10,486 bases of DNA from JAVXNW01 sp036645575. Its GTDB lineage: Bacteria > Bacillota > Clostridia > Christensenellales > Aristaeellaceae. Under the pieces are notes generated by a model, which saw only the letters and a list, made by a program, of their open reading frames with translations, did no database searches and had not been told where the DNA came from. The DNA is taken from positions 1 through 10,486 of the forward strand of contig JAVXNW010000086.1 of the NCBI GenBank assembly GCA_036645575.1. The letters are read 5' to 3'. A program made the translations under genes and the position numbers. Of this stretch, positions 1 through 5,481 are shown piece after piece (position 1 is the stretch's first letter; each line of letters starts with the position of its first letter).

Positions 1-53
1 CTCCGGCGGCCGGGGCGCTGCCCCTGGACCCCGCCAAGGAAGGTCCTTGGATG
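1..53. repeat. Intergenic inverted repeats at window edge
   Basis: No gene is visible here. Two short perfect inverted repeats are present. GGGGC (12-16) pairs with GCCCC (20-24). CCAAGGA (34-40) pairs with TCCTTGG (44-50) across a 3-nt loop. A third small hairpin, GCGCC/GGCGC with a TGAG loop, follows at 60-73. The stretch lies beyond the 3' end of the thiamine operon. The hairpins could slow or end transcription, but no T-tract follows on either strand, so they are not called terminators. It resembles dispersed intergenic repeat sequence, which one window cannot prove. Confidence 0.4.
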
Positions 54-75
54 CCAGTCGCGCCTGAGGGCGCAG

Positions 76-145
76 GTGGGAGGCGGGAGAGGCGGGGGAG
101 GCGGGAGGCGGGAGGCGGGAGGCGGGGGCGGCGGGGGAGGCGGGC
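76..145 (+). repeat. G-rich degenerate tandem repeat (GGGAGGC units)
   Basis: Nine runs of three to five G's are separated by AGGC, AGAGGC or CGGC, in a degenerate 7-nt period. The plus strand could form G-quadruplexes; the minus strand is matching C-rich sequence. It lies 26 bp past the stop codon of the TatD-like gene, so a read-through transcript of that operon would be C-rich here. Open reading frames through it encode only Gly/Arg low complexity and are not genes. Similar G-rich purine sequence recurs at 3711-3760 and after 10425. Confidence 0.7.
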
Positions 146-170
146 GAACGACCGGAGCGACCCGCGTGAG

Positions 171-893
171 CTACGCGATTCCCACGAACCGATCCAGGTT
201 GTCCGAAATCCTTTGGGCCAGCGCTTCGGGCGCGATGCTTCTAAGCTGCGCGATCGCGCGGATGCTGCGCTCGAGCACGCCCGGCACTTCTTCCGGCGCG
301 ACCTTTTTCCCAAGCGCCCATTCCACCGCGCCCATGCCGTCGGTCTCGACCAGCATCCGGTCAAGCGGCACGCGCTCGGCCACCTGCCGCACCGCGGGGT
401 TGATCGCAATGTCTGGGCCGATCGAAAAGTAACAGCCCTGACAAATGTAATCCCCAAGCCCCTGCGCGCAGCTATACCAGTGAATCAACTTGCGCATGGT
501 GTATTTTGAAAGCGTCCGCGCGATCTCTTCTTCACAGCCCTTGGTGTGCAGAACCACCGGCTTTCCCGCCTCCTGCGCATAGGCCAGCTGCGCGGTGAAC
601 GCCGCGCGCTGCGCCTCAATCGGCACGTCGCACCAGACGCTGTCAAGGCCGATCTCGCCCACGACCGCGCACTTTTCCATGTAAGGCATCATGTCATCCA
701 CGGAAATTGTGCCCGCGTGCCACGGGTGCAGCGCCGCGCTCCGGAGCAAGACGCCGTCTTCCGCAAGCGCAAACAGCGCCCGCGCGTCCGCCGGCTGGGT
801 CGCGCACAAAAGCGTTCGAATGCCGCCCGCGCGCCGCGCCGCAAGTTCTTCGGGGCTGCCCAGGTGCGCGTGCGCGTCGGTCAAGTTCCTCAT
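171..893 (-). CDS. TatD-family metal-dependent hydrolase in the thiamine-uptake operon
   Basis: This is a 240-residue member of the TatD/amidohydrolase superfamily, a TIM-barrel hydrolase of about the usual family length and probably cytoplasmic. Metal-site motifs are all present in order: DAHAHL (6-11, H8 and H10), the loop LHPWH (55-59), GEIGLD (79-84, E80), VLHTKG (114-119, H116), HWYS (138-141, H138) and VETD (182-185, D185). An active binuclear site is therefore expected. The start is an ATG overlapping the stop of the ATPase gene as ATGA, preceded by a strong GGGGGGAG sequence, so translation is coupled. It is the last gene of a TPP-riboswitch-controlled transporter operon. Family members are variously annotated as DNases or generic hydrolases. 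The context suggests a hydrolytic step on an imported thiamine breakdown product, such as deformylation or deamination of a pyrimidine. That role is inference; the fold assignment is secure. Confidence 0.88.
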   Translation of the reverse strand: MRNLTDAHAHLGSPEELAARRAGGIRTLLCATQPADARALFALAEDGVLLRSAALHPWHAGTISVDDMMPYMEKCAVVGEIGLDSVWCDVPIEAQRAAFTAQLAYAQEAGKPVVLHTKGCEEEIARTLSKYTMRKLIHWYSCAQGLGDYICQGCYFSIGPDIAINPAVRQVAERVPLDRMLVETDGMGAVEWALGKKVAPEEVPGVLERSIRAIAQLRSIAPEALAQRISDNLDRFVGIA

Positions 894-1627
894 GATCGCT
901 CCCCCCGAATCAGGCCGTGCAGCAGTTTGCGCAGCGCGCCCTGCTCATACAGCCAGTCGCGCGTGCGCGCCTTTTCATCAATGCACACCTCGCGCACGAT
1001 CCGCGAGGGCGTGCCGCCCAGCACGTAAATGCGGTCGCTCAGGTAGATCGCCTCGTCGATGTCGTGCGTGACCAGGAGCGTCGTGCGCTTGAGCGCCGCG
1101 CGCATGTCGTTCAGCCAGTCCTGCATGTCCCCGCGCGAGATTACGTCGAGCGCGCCAAACGGCTCGTCAAGCAGCATGATGTCCGCGGCGCACAGCGCCG
1201 TGCGCAAAAACGCCGCGCGCTGGCGCATGCCGCCCGACAGCTCGTCGGGGTAGGCGTCTTGATAGCCGGACAGCCCAAAGGCGGGCAGGTTTTGAAGCGC
1301 CACCTTTTTCGCGGCTTCCTTCTCGCCGTGGATGTCCGCGTAGAGGCAGACGTTGTCCAAAATCGTGCGCCATTTGAGCAGCAGATCGTTTTGCGGCATG
1401 TAGGCAAAGTGGCCGGTCATGCCGGAAATAGCCTGCCCATCCACGGTCATCTCGCCCGCGTCGGGGCGCACAAAGCCCGCAAGCAGGTTGAGGATGGTGG
1501 ACTTGCCGGACCCCGACGCCCCGAGGAGGCTGACAAATTCGCCAGCCTCCACGCGCAGGGAGATGTTATCTAGCAGCGGCTTCTCGTCGTAGCGAAAAAA
1601 GACCTGCCGCAATTCGAGCTTAGGCAT
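890..1627 (-). CDS. thiZ: ABC transporter ATP-binding protein, thiamine-precursor uptake (ThiZ-like)
   Basis: This 245-residue ABC ATPase is of the nitrate/sulfonate/taurine/pyrimidine import type and would power the adjacent permease from the cytoplasmic face. Motifs are complete: Walker A GASGSGKST (36-44), Q-loop Q79 in MPQND, signature LSGGM (130-134), Walker B LLDEP (152-156), D-loop ALD (159-161) and switch H188 in THD. I chose the ATG at 1627, which gives the normal N-terminus MPKLELRQVFF. The reading frame extends further upstream but only through the coding end of the binding-protein gene. The start overlaps that gene's last 8 bases and has no good Shine-Dalgarno, so it probably relies on translational coupling. 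The specificity label (thiamine pyrimidine) rests on the TPP riboswitch and the NMT1-type partner. The ATPase sequence alone would equally fit SsuB/TauB-like transporters. Confidence 0.85.
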   Translation of the reverse strand: MPKLELRQVFFRYDEKPLLDNISLRVEAGEFVSLLGASGSGKSTILNLLAGFVRPDAGEMTVDGQAISGMTGHFAYMPQNDLLLKWRTILDNVCLYADIHGEKEAAKKVALQNLPAFGLSGYQDAYPDELSGGMRQRAAFLRTALCAADIMLLDEPFGALDVISRGDMQDWLNDMRAALKRTTLLVTHDIDEAIYLSDRIYVLGGTPSRIVREVCIDEKARTRDWLYEQGALRKLLHGLIRGERS

Positions 1628-2594
1628 CTTTTTCGGGCAGGAACGCGTTGGTGTAGAGCTGGTCGGGCGCAATGTCGCTTCCGATCACGCCGTACTCCAG
1701 GCAGAACTGGGTGTAGTTGTTCCACACCTTGTCGGTCATCTCGCCCCAGCGCGCCGCGTCGTCCTGATACTTGCCGGAGAGGTATTTTTGCGAGATGGTC
1801 AGCATTTCAAGCGAGTAGTCGGGCGCGTATTTCAAAAGGATCTGGGCGCACTCGTCCGGGTTTTGGATCGCATACGCATAGCCTTTCGCCGTCGCCGCAA
1901 GGAACTGCTTCACGGTGTCCGGGTGATTGGCGATCATGTCCTCGTTGGTGATGATGACCGGCGTGTAGTAGTCCAGCCGCTCGTCCAGCTGCCGAAGCTC
2001 CATGTAGTTGATCGGGAAGTCGTTCATCTGGCACTTGACGCTGTCCCACGCCTCATAAAACCACATGATGTCGCACTTGTCCTCGAGCGCCGCAAAGCCC
2101 GTGCCGTCCGAGATCACCATGCTCAGCTTGGAAAAATCCGCGCCCGCGCGCGTCATGACCGCTTTGAGCACCGCCTCTTCGCCGGGTCCGCCCCAGCCCG
2201 AATAGGTCTTGCCCTCAAAATCCTTGACCGAGGTGATGTTCTTGCCCGCAAAGGTGGCAAAGCCCGACGTGTTGTGCTGAATGATCGTCGCAATCGCGCG
2301 GATCGGCAGCGGCTCCTCCAGTGTGCGCGCGACCGTCACATCCTCCTGATAGCTGATGCCGAACTGGCCCTTGCCCACCGCGATCAGCGTGCCGGTCGCG
2401 CCCTCGGTGGGCTCAATGATCTGGACGTTCAGCCCGGCTTCTTCATACCAGCCCTTTTCAAGGGCGACGTACAGGCCGGTGTGGTTGGTGTTGGCGACAT
2501 AGTCGAGGATCACGGTCACGTCCTCAAGCGCCAACGCGGAGGTCGCGCCCAAGCACAAAAGCGCGCAAAGCGCCAAAGCCAATAATTTTTTCAT
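1620..2594 (-). CDS. thiY: NMT1/THI5-family substrate-binding protein (ThiY-like)
   Basis: This 324-residue extracytoplasmic binding protein delivers substrate to the ABC permease. Residues 1-22 form a signal peptide: MKK, then a hydrophobic core, then SALA before LEDV. The mature part begins in the style of the NMT1/THI5 family, with VTVILDYVANTNHTGLYVA (26-44) and GWYEEAGLNV (48-57). The glycine-rich stretch SGWGGPGEEA (132-141) sits where ThiY-type proteins have ligand-contacting loops. Known ThiY proteins bind formylaminopyrimidine (FAMP) or related HMP precursors. The start at 2594 has an AAGGAAG ribosome site 10 nt upstream and lies 17 nt after the permease stop. The reading frame runs on upstream through the permease gene but that is not coding. 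The cysteines at 10 and 14 are preceded by Leu, not Gly, Ala or Ser, so I see no lipobox, which is odd for a Gram-positive-type binding protein. Confidence 0.85.
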   Translation of the reverse strand: MKKLLALALCALLCLGATSALALEDVTVILDYVANTNHTGLYVALEKGWYEEAGLNVQIIEPTEGATGTLIAVGKGQFGISYQEDVTVARTLEEPLPIRAIATIIQHNTSGFATFAGKNITSVKDFEGKTYSGWGGPGEEAVLKAVMTRAGADFSKLSMVISDGTGFAALEDKCDIMWFYEAWDSVKCQMNDFPINYMELRQLDERLDYYTPVIITNEDMIANHPDTVKQFLAATAKGYAYAIQNPDECAQILLKYAPDYSLEMLTISQKYLSGKYQDDAARWGEMTDKVWNNYTQFCLEYGVIGSDIAPDQLYTNAFLPEKDA

Positions 2595-2611
2595 CGTTTT
2601 ATTTCTTCCTT

Positions 2612-3382
2612 TCAATTGTGAACCGTTTTGATTTTCCGAAGACGGCGCGGCATGGCGACGCGCTCGAACACGCGCACAAGCCCGTTCATCATGAGGCTGA
2701 GCGCCACGATCACCAGCACGCAGGCGAACATCTTGTCGAGCGCATAGCTGTTCTTGACGCGCAGCAGGTAGTAGCCCAGTCCCTTTTGCGAGGCGATCCA
2801 TTCGCCGACGACCGCGCCCGATATGGCGTAGGTCGCCGCGACCTTGAGTCCCGAGATCAGGTTGGGCATGGCGCTTGGCAGCTTGATCAGGCGATAGACT
2901 TGCAGCTTGCTCGCGCCATAGGAGCGCACCAGCTCCACGTAGGCGGGATCGACCTGCGCCATGCCATCCACAAAGCTGACCGCGATCGGGAAAAAGCACA
3001 TCAGCACCACCGTCAGGATCTTGGGCGCGAGGCCAAAGCCCAGGTAGATGATCAGAATCGGCGCAAGCACGATCATGGGCACCGTCTGCGTGACCACCAG
3101 AATCGGGTAGACGCTCCTTTTGAACAGCGCAAACGCGTCCATCAAGACGCCCAGCACCAGCGCGCACACAAGCGATATCGCCATGCCGGCAAGCGCCTCC
3201 GCCACGGTCACGAGCGCGTGCCCCGACAGGTTGCCCAGCTCCTTCCCCAGCGCGCGCACGACGTCCGATGGCGCGGGCACGACATAGGCGGGCACTTGGG
3301 TCAAGTGCACCAAAAGCTCCCAGAGCACGAGGAGGGACAAGCATACGATACCGGGCAGGAGAAAAGAGGCCTGTTTTTTCAC
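2612..3382 (-). CDS. thiX: ABC transporter permease, thiamine-precursor uptake (ThiX-like)
   Basis: This 256-residue inner-membrane permease of the BPD-transporter type forms the channel for the thiY-like and thiZ-like partners. Its N-terminal helix (7-24) is followed by the VPAPSDV motif (35-41) typical of nitrate/sulfonate/taurine permeases. Several further membrane helices follow. The cytoplasmic coupling loop ELVRSYGASKLQVYRLIKLP (150-169) matches the EAA-loop pattern with G156 and the closing LP. I chose GTG at 3382 (MKKQASF...), which lies after the riboswitch terminator with a purine-rich GGAAAGGCGG stretch upstream. GTG at 3391 is an alternative 3 codons longer. An in-frame ATG at 3421 lies inside the terminator loop with no ribosome site and was not used. 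It is the first gene of the operon, so its expression depends directly on the riboswitch. Confidence 0.85.
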   Translation of the reverse strand: MKKQASFLLPGIVCLSLLVLWELLVHLTQVPAYVVPAPSDVVRALGKELGNLSGHALVTVAEALAGMAISLVCALVLGVLMDAFALFKRSVYPILVVTQTVPMIVLAPILIIYLGFGLAPKILTVVLMCFFPIAVSFVDGMAQVDPAYVELVRSYGASKLQVYRLIKLPSAMPNLISGLKVAATYAISGAVVGEWIASQKGLGYYLLRVKNSYALDKMFACVLVIVALSLMMNGLVRVFERVAMPRRLRKIKTVHN

Positions 3383-3401
3383 GCAATTCACCGCCTTTCC
3401 C

Positions 3402-3437
3402 AAAAAAACTTGCCGTGACATACAGGTGTCACGGCAA
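3402..3437 (-). terminator. Intrinsic terminator of the TPP riboswitch expression platform
   Basis: An 11-bp perfect inverted repeat, TTGCCGTGACA (3410-3420) and TGTCACGGCAA (3427-3437), closes a 6-nt loop. On the minus strand it is followed after one G by seven T's (3408-3402). It lies between the TPP aptamer and the first gene, so it is the likely off-switch. With TPP bound, transcription would end here, before the permease start. A competing antiterminator pairing is expected but I could not define it with confidence. Confidence 0.88.
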
Positions 3438-3447
3438 AAAAACAGTT

Positions 3448-3544
3448 CATATGTTTCCTGCGTTGGCATTATCCAAATCAGGTAATGCGGGTCGGAGTTG
3501 CAAGACTCCCTCTCAGCCTGCGCGACACAAGCTCCCCAAGTATG
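3448..3544 (-). promoter_or_regulatory. TPP riboswitch (THI element) aptamer
   Basis: Read on the minus strand, the conserved landmarks of the THI box occur in order: GGGGAGC at the P2 start, a P3 hairpin GCTTGTG/CGCAGGC, the invariant CTGAGA, an extra P3a hairpin GGAGT/ACTCC, GACCC closing P2, then ACCTGATTTGGATAATGCCA and ACGCAGGAAAC. The TGG(ATAATG)CCA hairpin is the pyrophosphate-binding P4/P5 region. In the family, the CUGAGA loop reads the pyrimidine of thiamine pyrophosphate. The aptamer starts at about the predicted transcription start and is followed by a terminator, so the mechanism is probably transcriptional attenuation by TPP. Confidence 0.95.
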
Positions 3545-3551
3545 CGTATGC

Positions 3552-3580
3552 ATTATACCCACATGCGCCCATCCTGTCAA
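3552..3580 (-). promoter_or_regulatory. Sigma-A/sigma-70 promoter of the thiamine-uptake operon
   Basis: The minus strand has TTGACA (3580-3575), a 17-bp spacer and TATAAT (3557-3552): both hexamers and the spacing are perfect consensus. Transcription should begin near 3545, right at the 5' edge of the TPP aptamer. A promoter this strong suggests control lies mostly in the riboswitch. Confidence 0.9.
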
Positions 3581-3583
3581 GTT

Positions 3584-3649
3584 AAGGCCTCGCGCAACTT
3601 TCGCCAAGGCCTCGCGCAACTTTCGCCAAGGCCTCGCGCAACTTTCGCC
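3584..3649. repeat. Three exact 22-bp tandem repeats upstream of the thi promoter
   Basis: Three head-to-tail, identical 22-nt units (3584-3605, 3606-3627, 3628-3649) each begin AAGGCCTCGCG and end in CAACTTTCGCC. The array ends 3 bp from the -35 hexamer of the thiamine-operon promoter. The next bases (CCAACCTTCGGCGA) look like a decayed fourth end. There are no spacers, so this is not CRISPR. It could be a simple polymorphic tandem duplication or a row of protein-binding sites spaced about two helical turns apart. Confidence 0.9.
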
Positions 3650-3692
3650 CAACCTTCGGCGATAAGCCCGCGCCCCAAGCTGGCGCATCACG

Positions 3693-3709
3693 GCGCGCAC
3701 ATTGCGCGC
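3693..3709. other. GC-rich hairpin between the corC-like gene and the thi promoter
   Basis: A perfect 7-bp inverted repeat, GCGCGCA and TGCGCGC, has a 3-nt CAT loop. It lies about 60-80 bp past the stop of the CorC-like gene on the minus strand. It could end or slow that transcript, but there is no T-tract, so an intrinsic terminator is not claimed. The surrounding stretch (3711-3760) is G-rich on the plus strand and otherwise empty. Confidence 0.4.
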
Positions 3710-3771
3710 AGGCGGCGGCGGTAGGCTAGGGGCATGGGGCGGGCTTGGGCGGCGGGGGGGATCCCATCCAG

Positions 3772-5145
3772 TCAATCTTCGCAGGTGGTGTCCGTTGCGA
3801 TTGGCAGTTGGGGATCTCCATCTTCGGTCGAGGGCGCCATTTTGCTGATGAGCGCCTCCTCGATGCGGCGATCCTCGACGCGATCCACGTGGATGTGCAG
3901 GCCGTTGATTTCGACGTCTAGGACGCTCCCGTCCTTGGGGATGGTGTGCAGGCAGCTATAGACCATGCCGCCGACCGTGTCGTAGTCCTCATCCTCGGGA
4001 AGCTCGATGTCAAGCGCCTCGGAAAGCGTGTCGATATCGACGGAGCCGGACACGCGCCACAGGTTTTCAGAGATCTTTTCGATCTCGGCCGGCTCGGTCG
4101 GGTCGAACTCGTCGTAGATATTGCCCACAATCTCCTCGAGCAGGTCCTCGATGGTGATGATGCCGCAGACGTCGCCGTACTCGTCCACCACCACCGCGAT
4201 GTGGATCTTTTTCTTCTGCATGTCCTTAAAGAGCTGGTCGGCATGGATGGATTCCGGCACGAAATACGGCGGGCGCAGCAGCTCGCGCATGGTCTTGGGG
4301 TCGGGATCGGACAGGTTGAGCAGGTAATCGCGGGCATTGAGGATGCCGACGATGTCGCTGGGCTCCTTGTCGTAGATCGGGTAGCGCGAAAGGCCGGTGC
4401 CGCGAATGACCTTGATGACCTCGGCGCGGTCGGCGTCCAGCGCAATGGCCTCGACGTCCGGCTCGTGGGTCATGGCGTCGCGAACAGAGATGTCGTCAAA
4501 GTCGAATACGTTCTGTATCCACTCCATCTCAGCGGAGTCGATGGTGCCGCGCTCCTCGCCCAATTCCACCATCATGCGAATCTCGTCCTCGGTGACCGTC
4601 TCCTCCTCGGATTCGGTCTTCATGCGGCACAGCTTGAGCACCACGTTGGTCGATGCGGACAAAAACGTGATGATCGGGCGCATGACGACGGAAACCGCCA
4701 TGACGACCGAGCAGGCCGCGCTCGCCACCTGCAGCGGCTTTTGCATCGCGATGCGCTTGGGCACAAGCTCGCCAAAGACCAAGGTGAAAAAGGAGAGCAC
4801 GATCGTGATCAGGATGAGCGCGATCGTGTTGAGCACGTCAAGGGACAGGATCTGAAAGCCAAGCCCCGTGTAAATCCAGTCCGCCAACGGGCCGGCAAAG
4901 TTGTCGGCCGCAAAGGCGCTGCCCAAGAACCCCGCCAGCGTGATGCCCACCTGTATGGTCGACAAAAAACCAGCCGGCTGCTCGACCAGCTTGATGAGCT
5001 TGGGCGCCATTTTGTCGCCCTCGTCGGCCATCTTGTGAAGCTTTGTCGCATTGAGTGAAATGACGGCGATCTCCGTGCCCGCAAAAAATGCGTTCAGCAA
5101 AATCAGCACCAGCTGGAGCAGCAGTTGTTGTGGAATGGAACTCAA
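3772..5145 (-). CDS. CorC/HlyC-family membrane protein (CNNM and CBS domains)
   Basis: This 457-residue integral membrane protein of the CNNM/CorC/hemolysin C family is usually linked to Mg2+ or other divalent cation export or homeostasis. Order of domains: CNNM/DUF21 membrane region (about 1-175), with the signature FFAGTEIAVISLN (20-32) and FGELVPKRIA (124-133); the acidic TEDEIRMMVELGEERG (185-200); a CBS pair (about 220-345), including IDSAEMEWIQNVFDFDD and DEYGDVCGIITIEDLLEEIVG (321-341); and a C-terminal transporter-associated domain (about 355-435). Length is normal for the family and no key part is missing. The start codon is TTG: AAGGGAGAGG lies 5 nt upstream and no in-frame ATG fits better. 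It is a single gene with its own strong promoter and a long leader. Substrate cannot be told from sequence, and the hemolysin name is historical. Confidence 0.92.
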   Translation of the reverse strand: MSSIPQQLLLQLVLILLNAFFAGTEIAVISLNATKLHKMADEGDKMAPKLIKLVEQPAGFLSTIQVGITLAGFLGSAFAADNFAGPLADWIYTGLGFQILSLDVLNTIALILITIVLSFFTLVFGELVPKRIAMQKPLQVASAACSVVMAVSVVMRPIITFLSASTNVVLKLCRMKTESEEETVTEDEIRMMVELGEERGTIDSAEMEWIQNVFDFDDISVRDAMTHEPDVEAIALDADRAEVIKVIRGTGLSRYPIYDKEPSDIVGILNARDYLLNLSDPDPKTMRELLRPPYFVPESIHADQLFKDMQKKKIHIAVVVDEYGDVCGIITIEDLLEEIVGNIYDEFDPTEPAEIEKISENLWRVSGSVDIDTLSEALDIELPEDEDYDTVGGMVYSCLHTIPKDGSVLDVEINGLHIHVDRVEDRRIEEALISKMAPSTEDGDPQLPIATDTTCED

Positions 5146-5150
5146 AATAA

Positions 5151-5160
5151 CCTCTCCCTT
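5151..5160 (-). promoter_or_regulatory. Ribosome binding site fixing a TTG start
   Basis: On the minus strand AAGGGAGAGG lies 5 nt before TTG at 5145, the first codon of the CorC-like protein. The strong site and ideal spacing support the non-ATG start. It is the end of the structured leader, so folding there could hide or expose it. Confidence 0.75.
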
Positions 5161-5210
5161 TTCGTGTATGACGCAAAGCCTCGGGGGCCTGCCATCATGT
5201 ATAGACGCAC

Positions 5211-5251
5211 AAAAGGCATAGCCATCCGCAAACCATGCGAAGGGCTATACC
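5211..5251 (-). terminator. Candidate attenuator hairpin in the corC-like leader
   Basis: On the minus strand GGTATAGCC (5251-5243) pairs over 9 bp, with one G-U, with GGCTATGCC (5223-5215). An inner stem, TTCGCA/TGCGGA, continues it. Four T's (5214-5211) follow directly. This is the shape of a weak intrinsic terminator inside the leader; the short T-tract makes true termination uncertain, and it could instead be a structural part of a sensor RNA. Confidence 0.45.
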
Positions 5252-5349
5252 TCATATTCTCCGTTGATCTCCAATACGGACCAGGTTCTGAAGCAGGGTC
5301 ATCCATGCGGACTTATATCCTTTCTCTTGGGAAAAACAGTTTACAAGAT

Positions 5350-5378
5350 ATTATACCTGCCAGATCGTCAATTGTCAA
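5350..5378 (-). promoter_or_regulatory. Sigma-A/sigma-70 promoter of the corC-like gene
   Basis: The minus strand has TTGACA (5378-5373), a 17-bp spacer and TATAAT (5355-5350), a perfect consensus promoter. The start of transcription should be near 5343, about 200 nt before the TTG start codon. A remnant repeat (5389-5447) begins only 10 bp upstream of the -35 box. Confidence 0.88.
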
Positions 5379-5388
5379 GCATAAACCA

Positions 5389-5447
5389 AGGGAAGCGCTG
5401 ATTAAAGAACGCGCGTGATGGCGGAAATTGAGCCGCCCGCGCGCGTC
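5389..5447 (+). repeat. Internally deleted copy of the MITE-like palindromic repeat
   Basis: Bases 5389-5423 match 6060-6094 of the intact element with one mismatch, starting with AGGGAAGCGCTGATTAAAG. The next bases, about 5417-5447 (GATGGCGGAAATTGAGCC...), resemble the right inner arm of the intact copy near 6171-6201. The middle and the right terminal repeat are missing. What remains can fold as a GC-rich hairpin (GGCGG/CCGCC with outer CGCGCG arms). It lies between the corC-like promoter and the stop of the flavin-fold gene and may act as a transcription block between them. Confidence 0.75.
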
Positions 5448-5481
5448 CAAGTGGCCCGGCGCGCCCTTGGCGCAGGCTGCG

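Larger units (their letters stand above)
5146..5343 (-). promoter_or_regulatory. Long structured 5' leader of the corC-like gene (candidate cis-regulatory RNA)
   Basis: From the predicted start near 5343 to the TTG codon the leader is about 200 nt, with no open reading frame I would defend. Visible structures on the minus strand are CCGT/ACGG around 5262-5280, a large compound hairpin at 5215-5251, and a GC-rich hairpin near 5168-5190 just before the ribosome site. A 5' segment TCCGCATGG (5311-5303) nearly repeats the TTCGCATGG of the compound hairpin. It can also pair with that hairpin's TGCGGA (5230-5225), giving mutually exclusive folds. I checked it by eye against M-box, yybP-ykoY, ydaO, fluoride, GEMM and NiCo motifs and saw no convincing match. 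Confidence 0.5.

Noticed and set aside
51..509. Plus-strand Gly/Arg-rich open frames across the start of the window
   Set aside because: They run through the G-rich repeat and then antisense to the TatD-like gene, with no ribosome site or recognisable domain.
2595..3386. Longer reading frame for the binding protein
   Set aside because: The added part is an off-frame reading of the permease gene; the signal peptide and ribosome site place the start at 2594.
3584..3649. Tandem repeats as a CRISPR array
   Set aside because: Units are contiguous with no spacers, there are only three, and no cas genes are nearby.
3693..3709. Intrinsic terminator for the corC-like gene
   Set aside because: The hairpin is perfect but has no T-tract on the minus strand, so it is listed only as a hairpin.
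3383..3775. Longer permease reading frame extending upstream from the GTG start
   Set aside because: The extension crosses the terminator, the TPP aptamer, the promoter and the tandem repeats, so it is upstream of transcription and cannot be coding.
3946..5058. 370-codon plus-strand open frame opposite the corC-like gene
   Set aside because: Its product is rich in His, Asp and Arg with no domain, and it is the complement of a clear CNNM/CBS protein; long antisense frames are common in GC-rich DNA.
5170..5180. Plus-strand GACGCAAAGCC, a hallmark stretch of the c-di-GMP-I (GEMM) riboswitch
   Set aside because: The required upstream CACAGGGCAAACC-type segment is absent (that DNA is the corC-like ribosome site and start), and no plus-strand gene follows.
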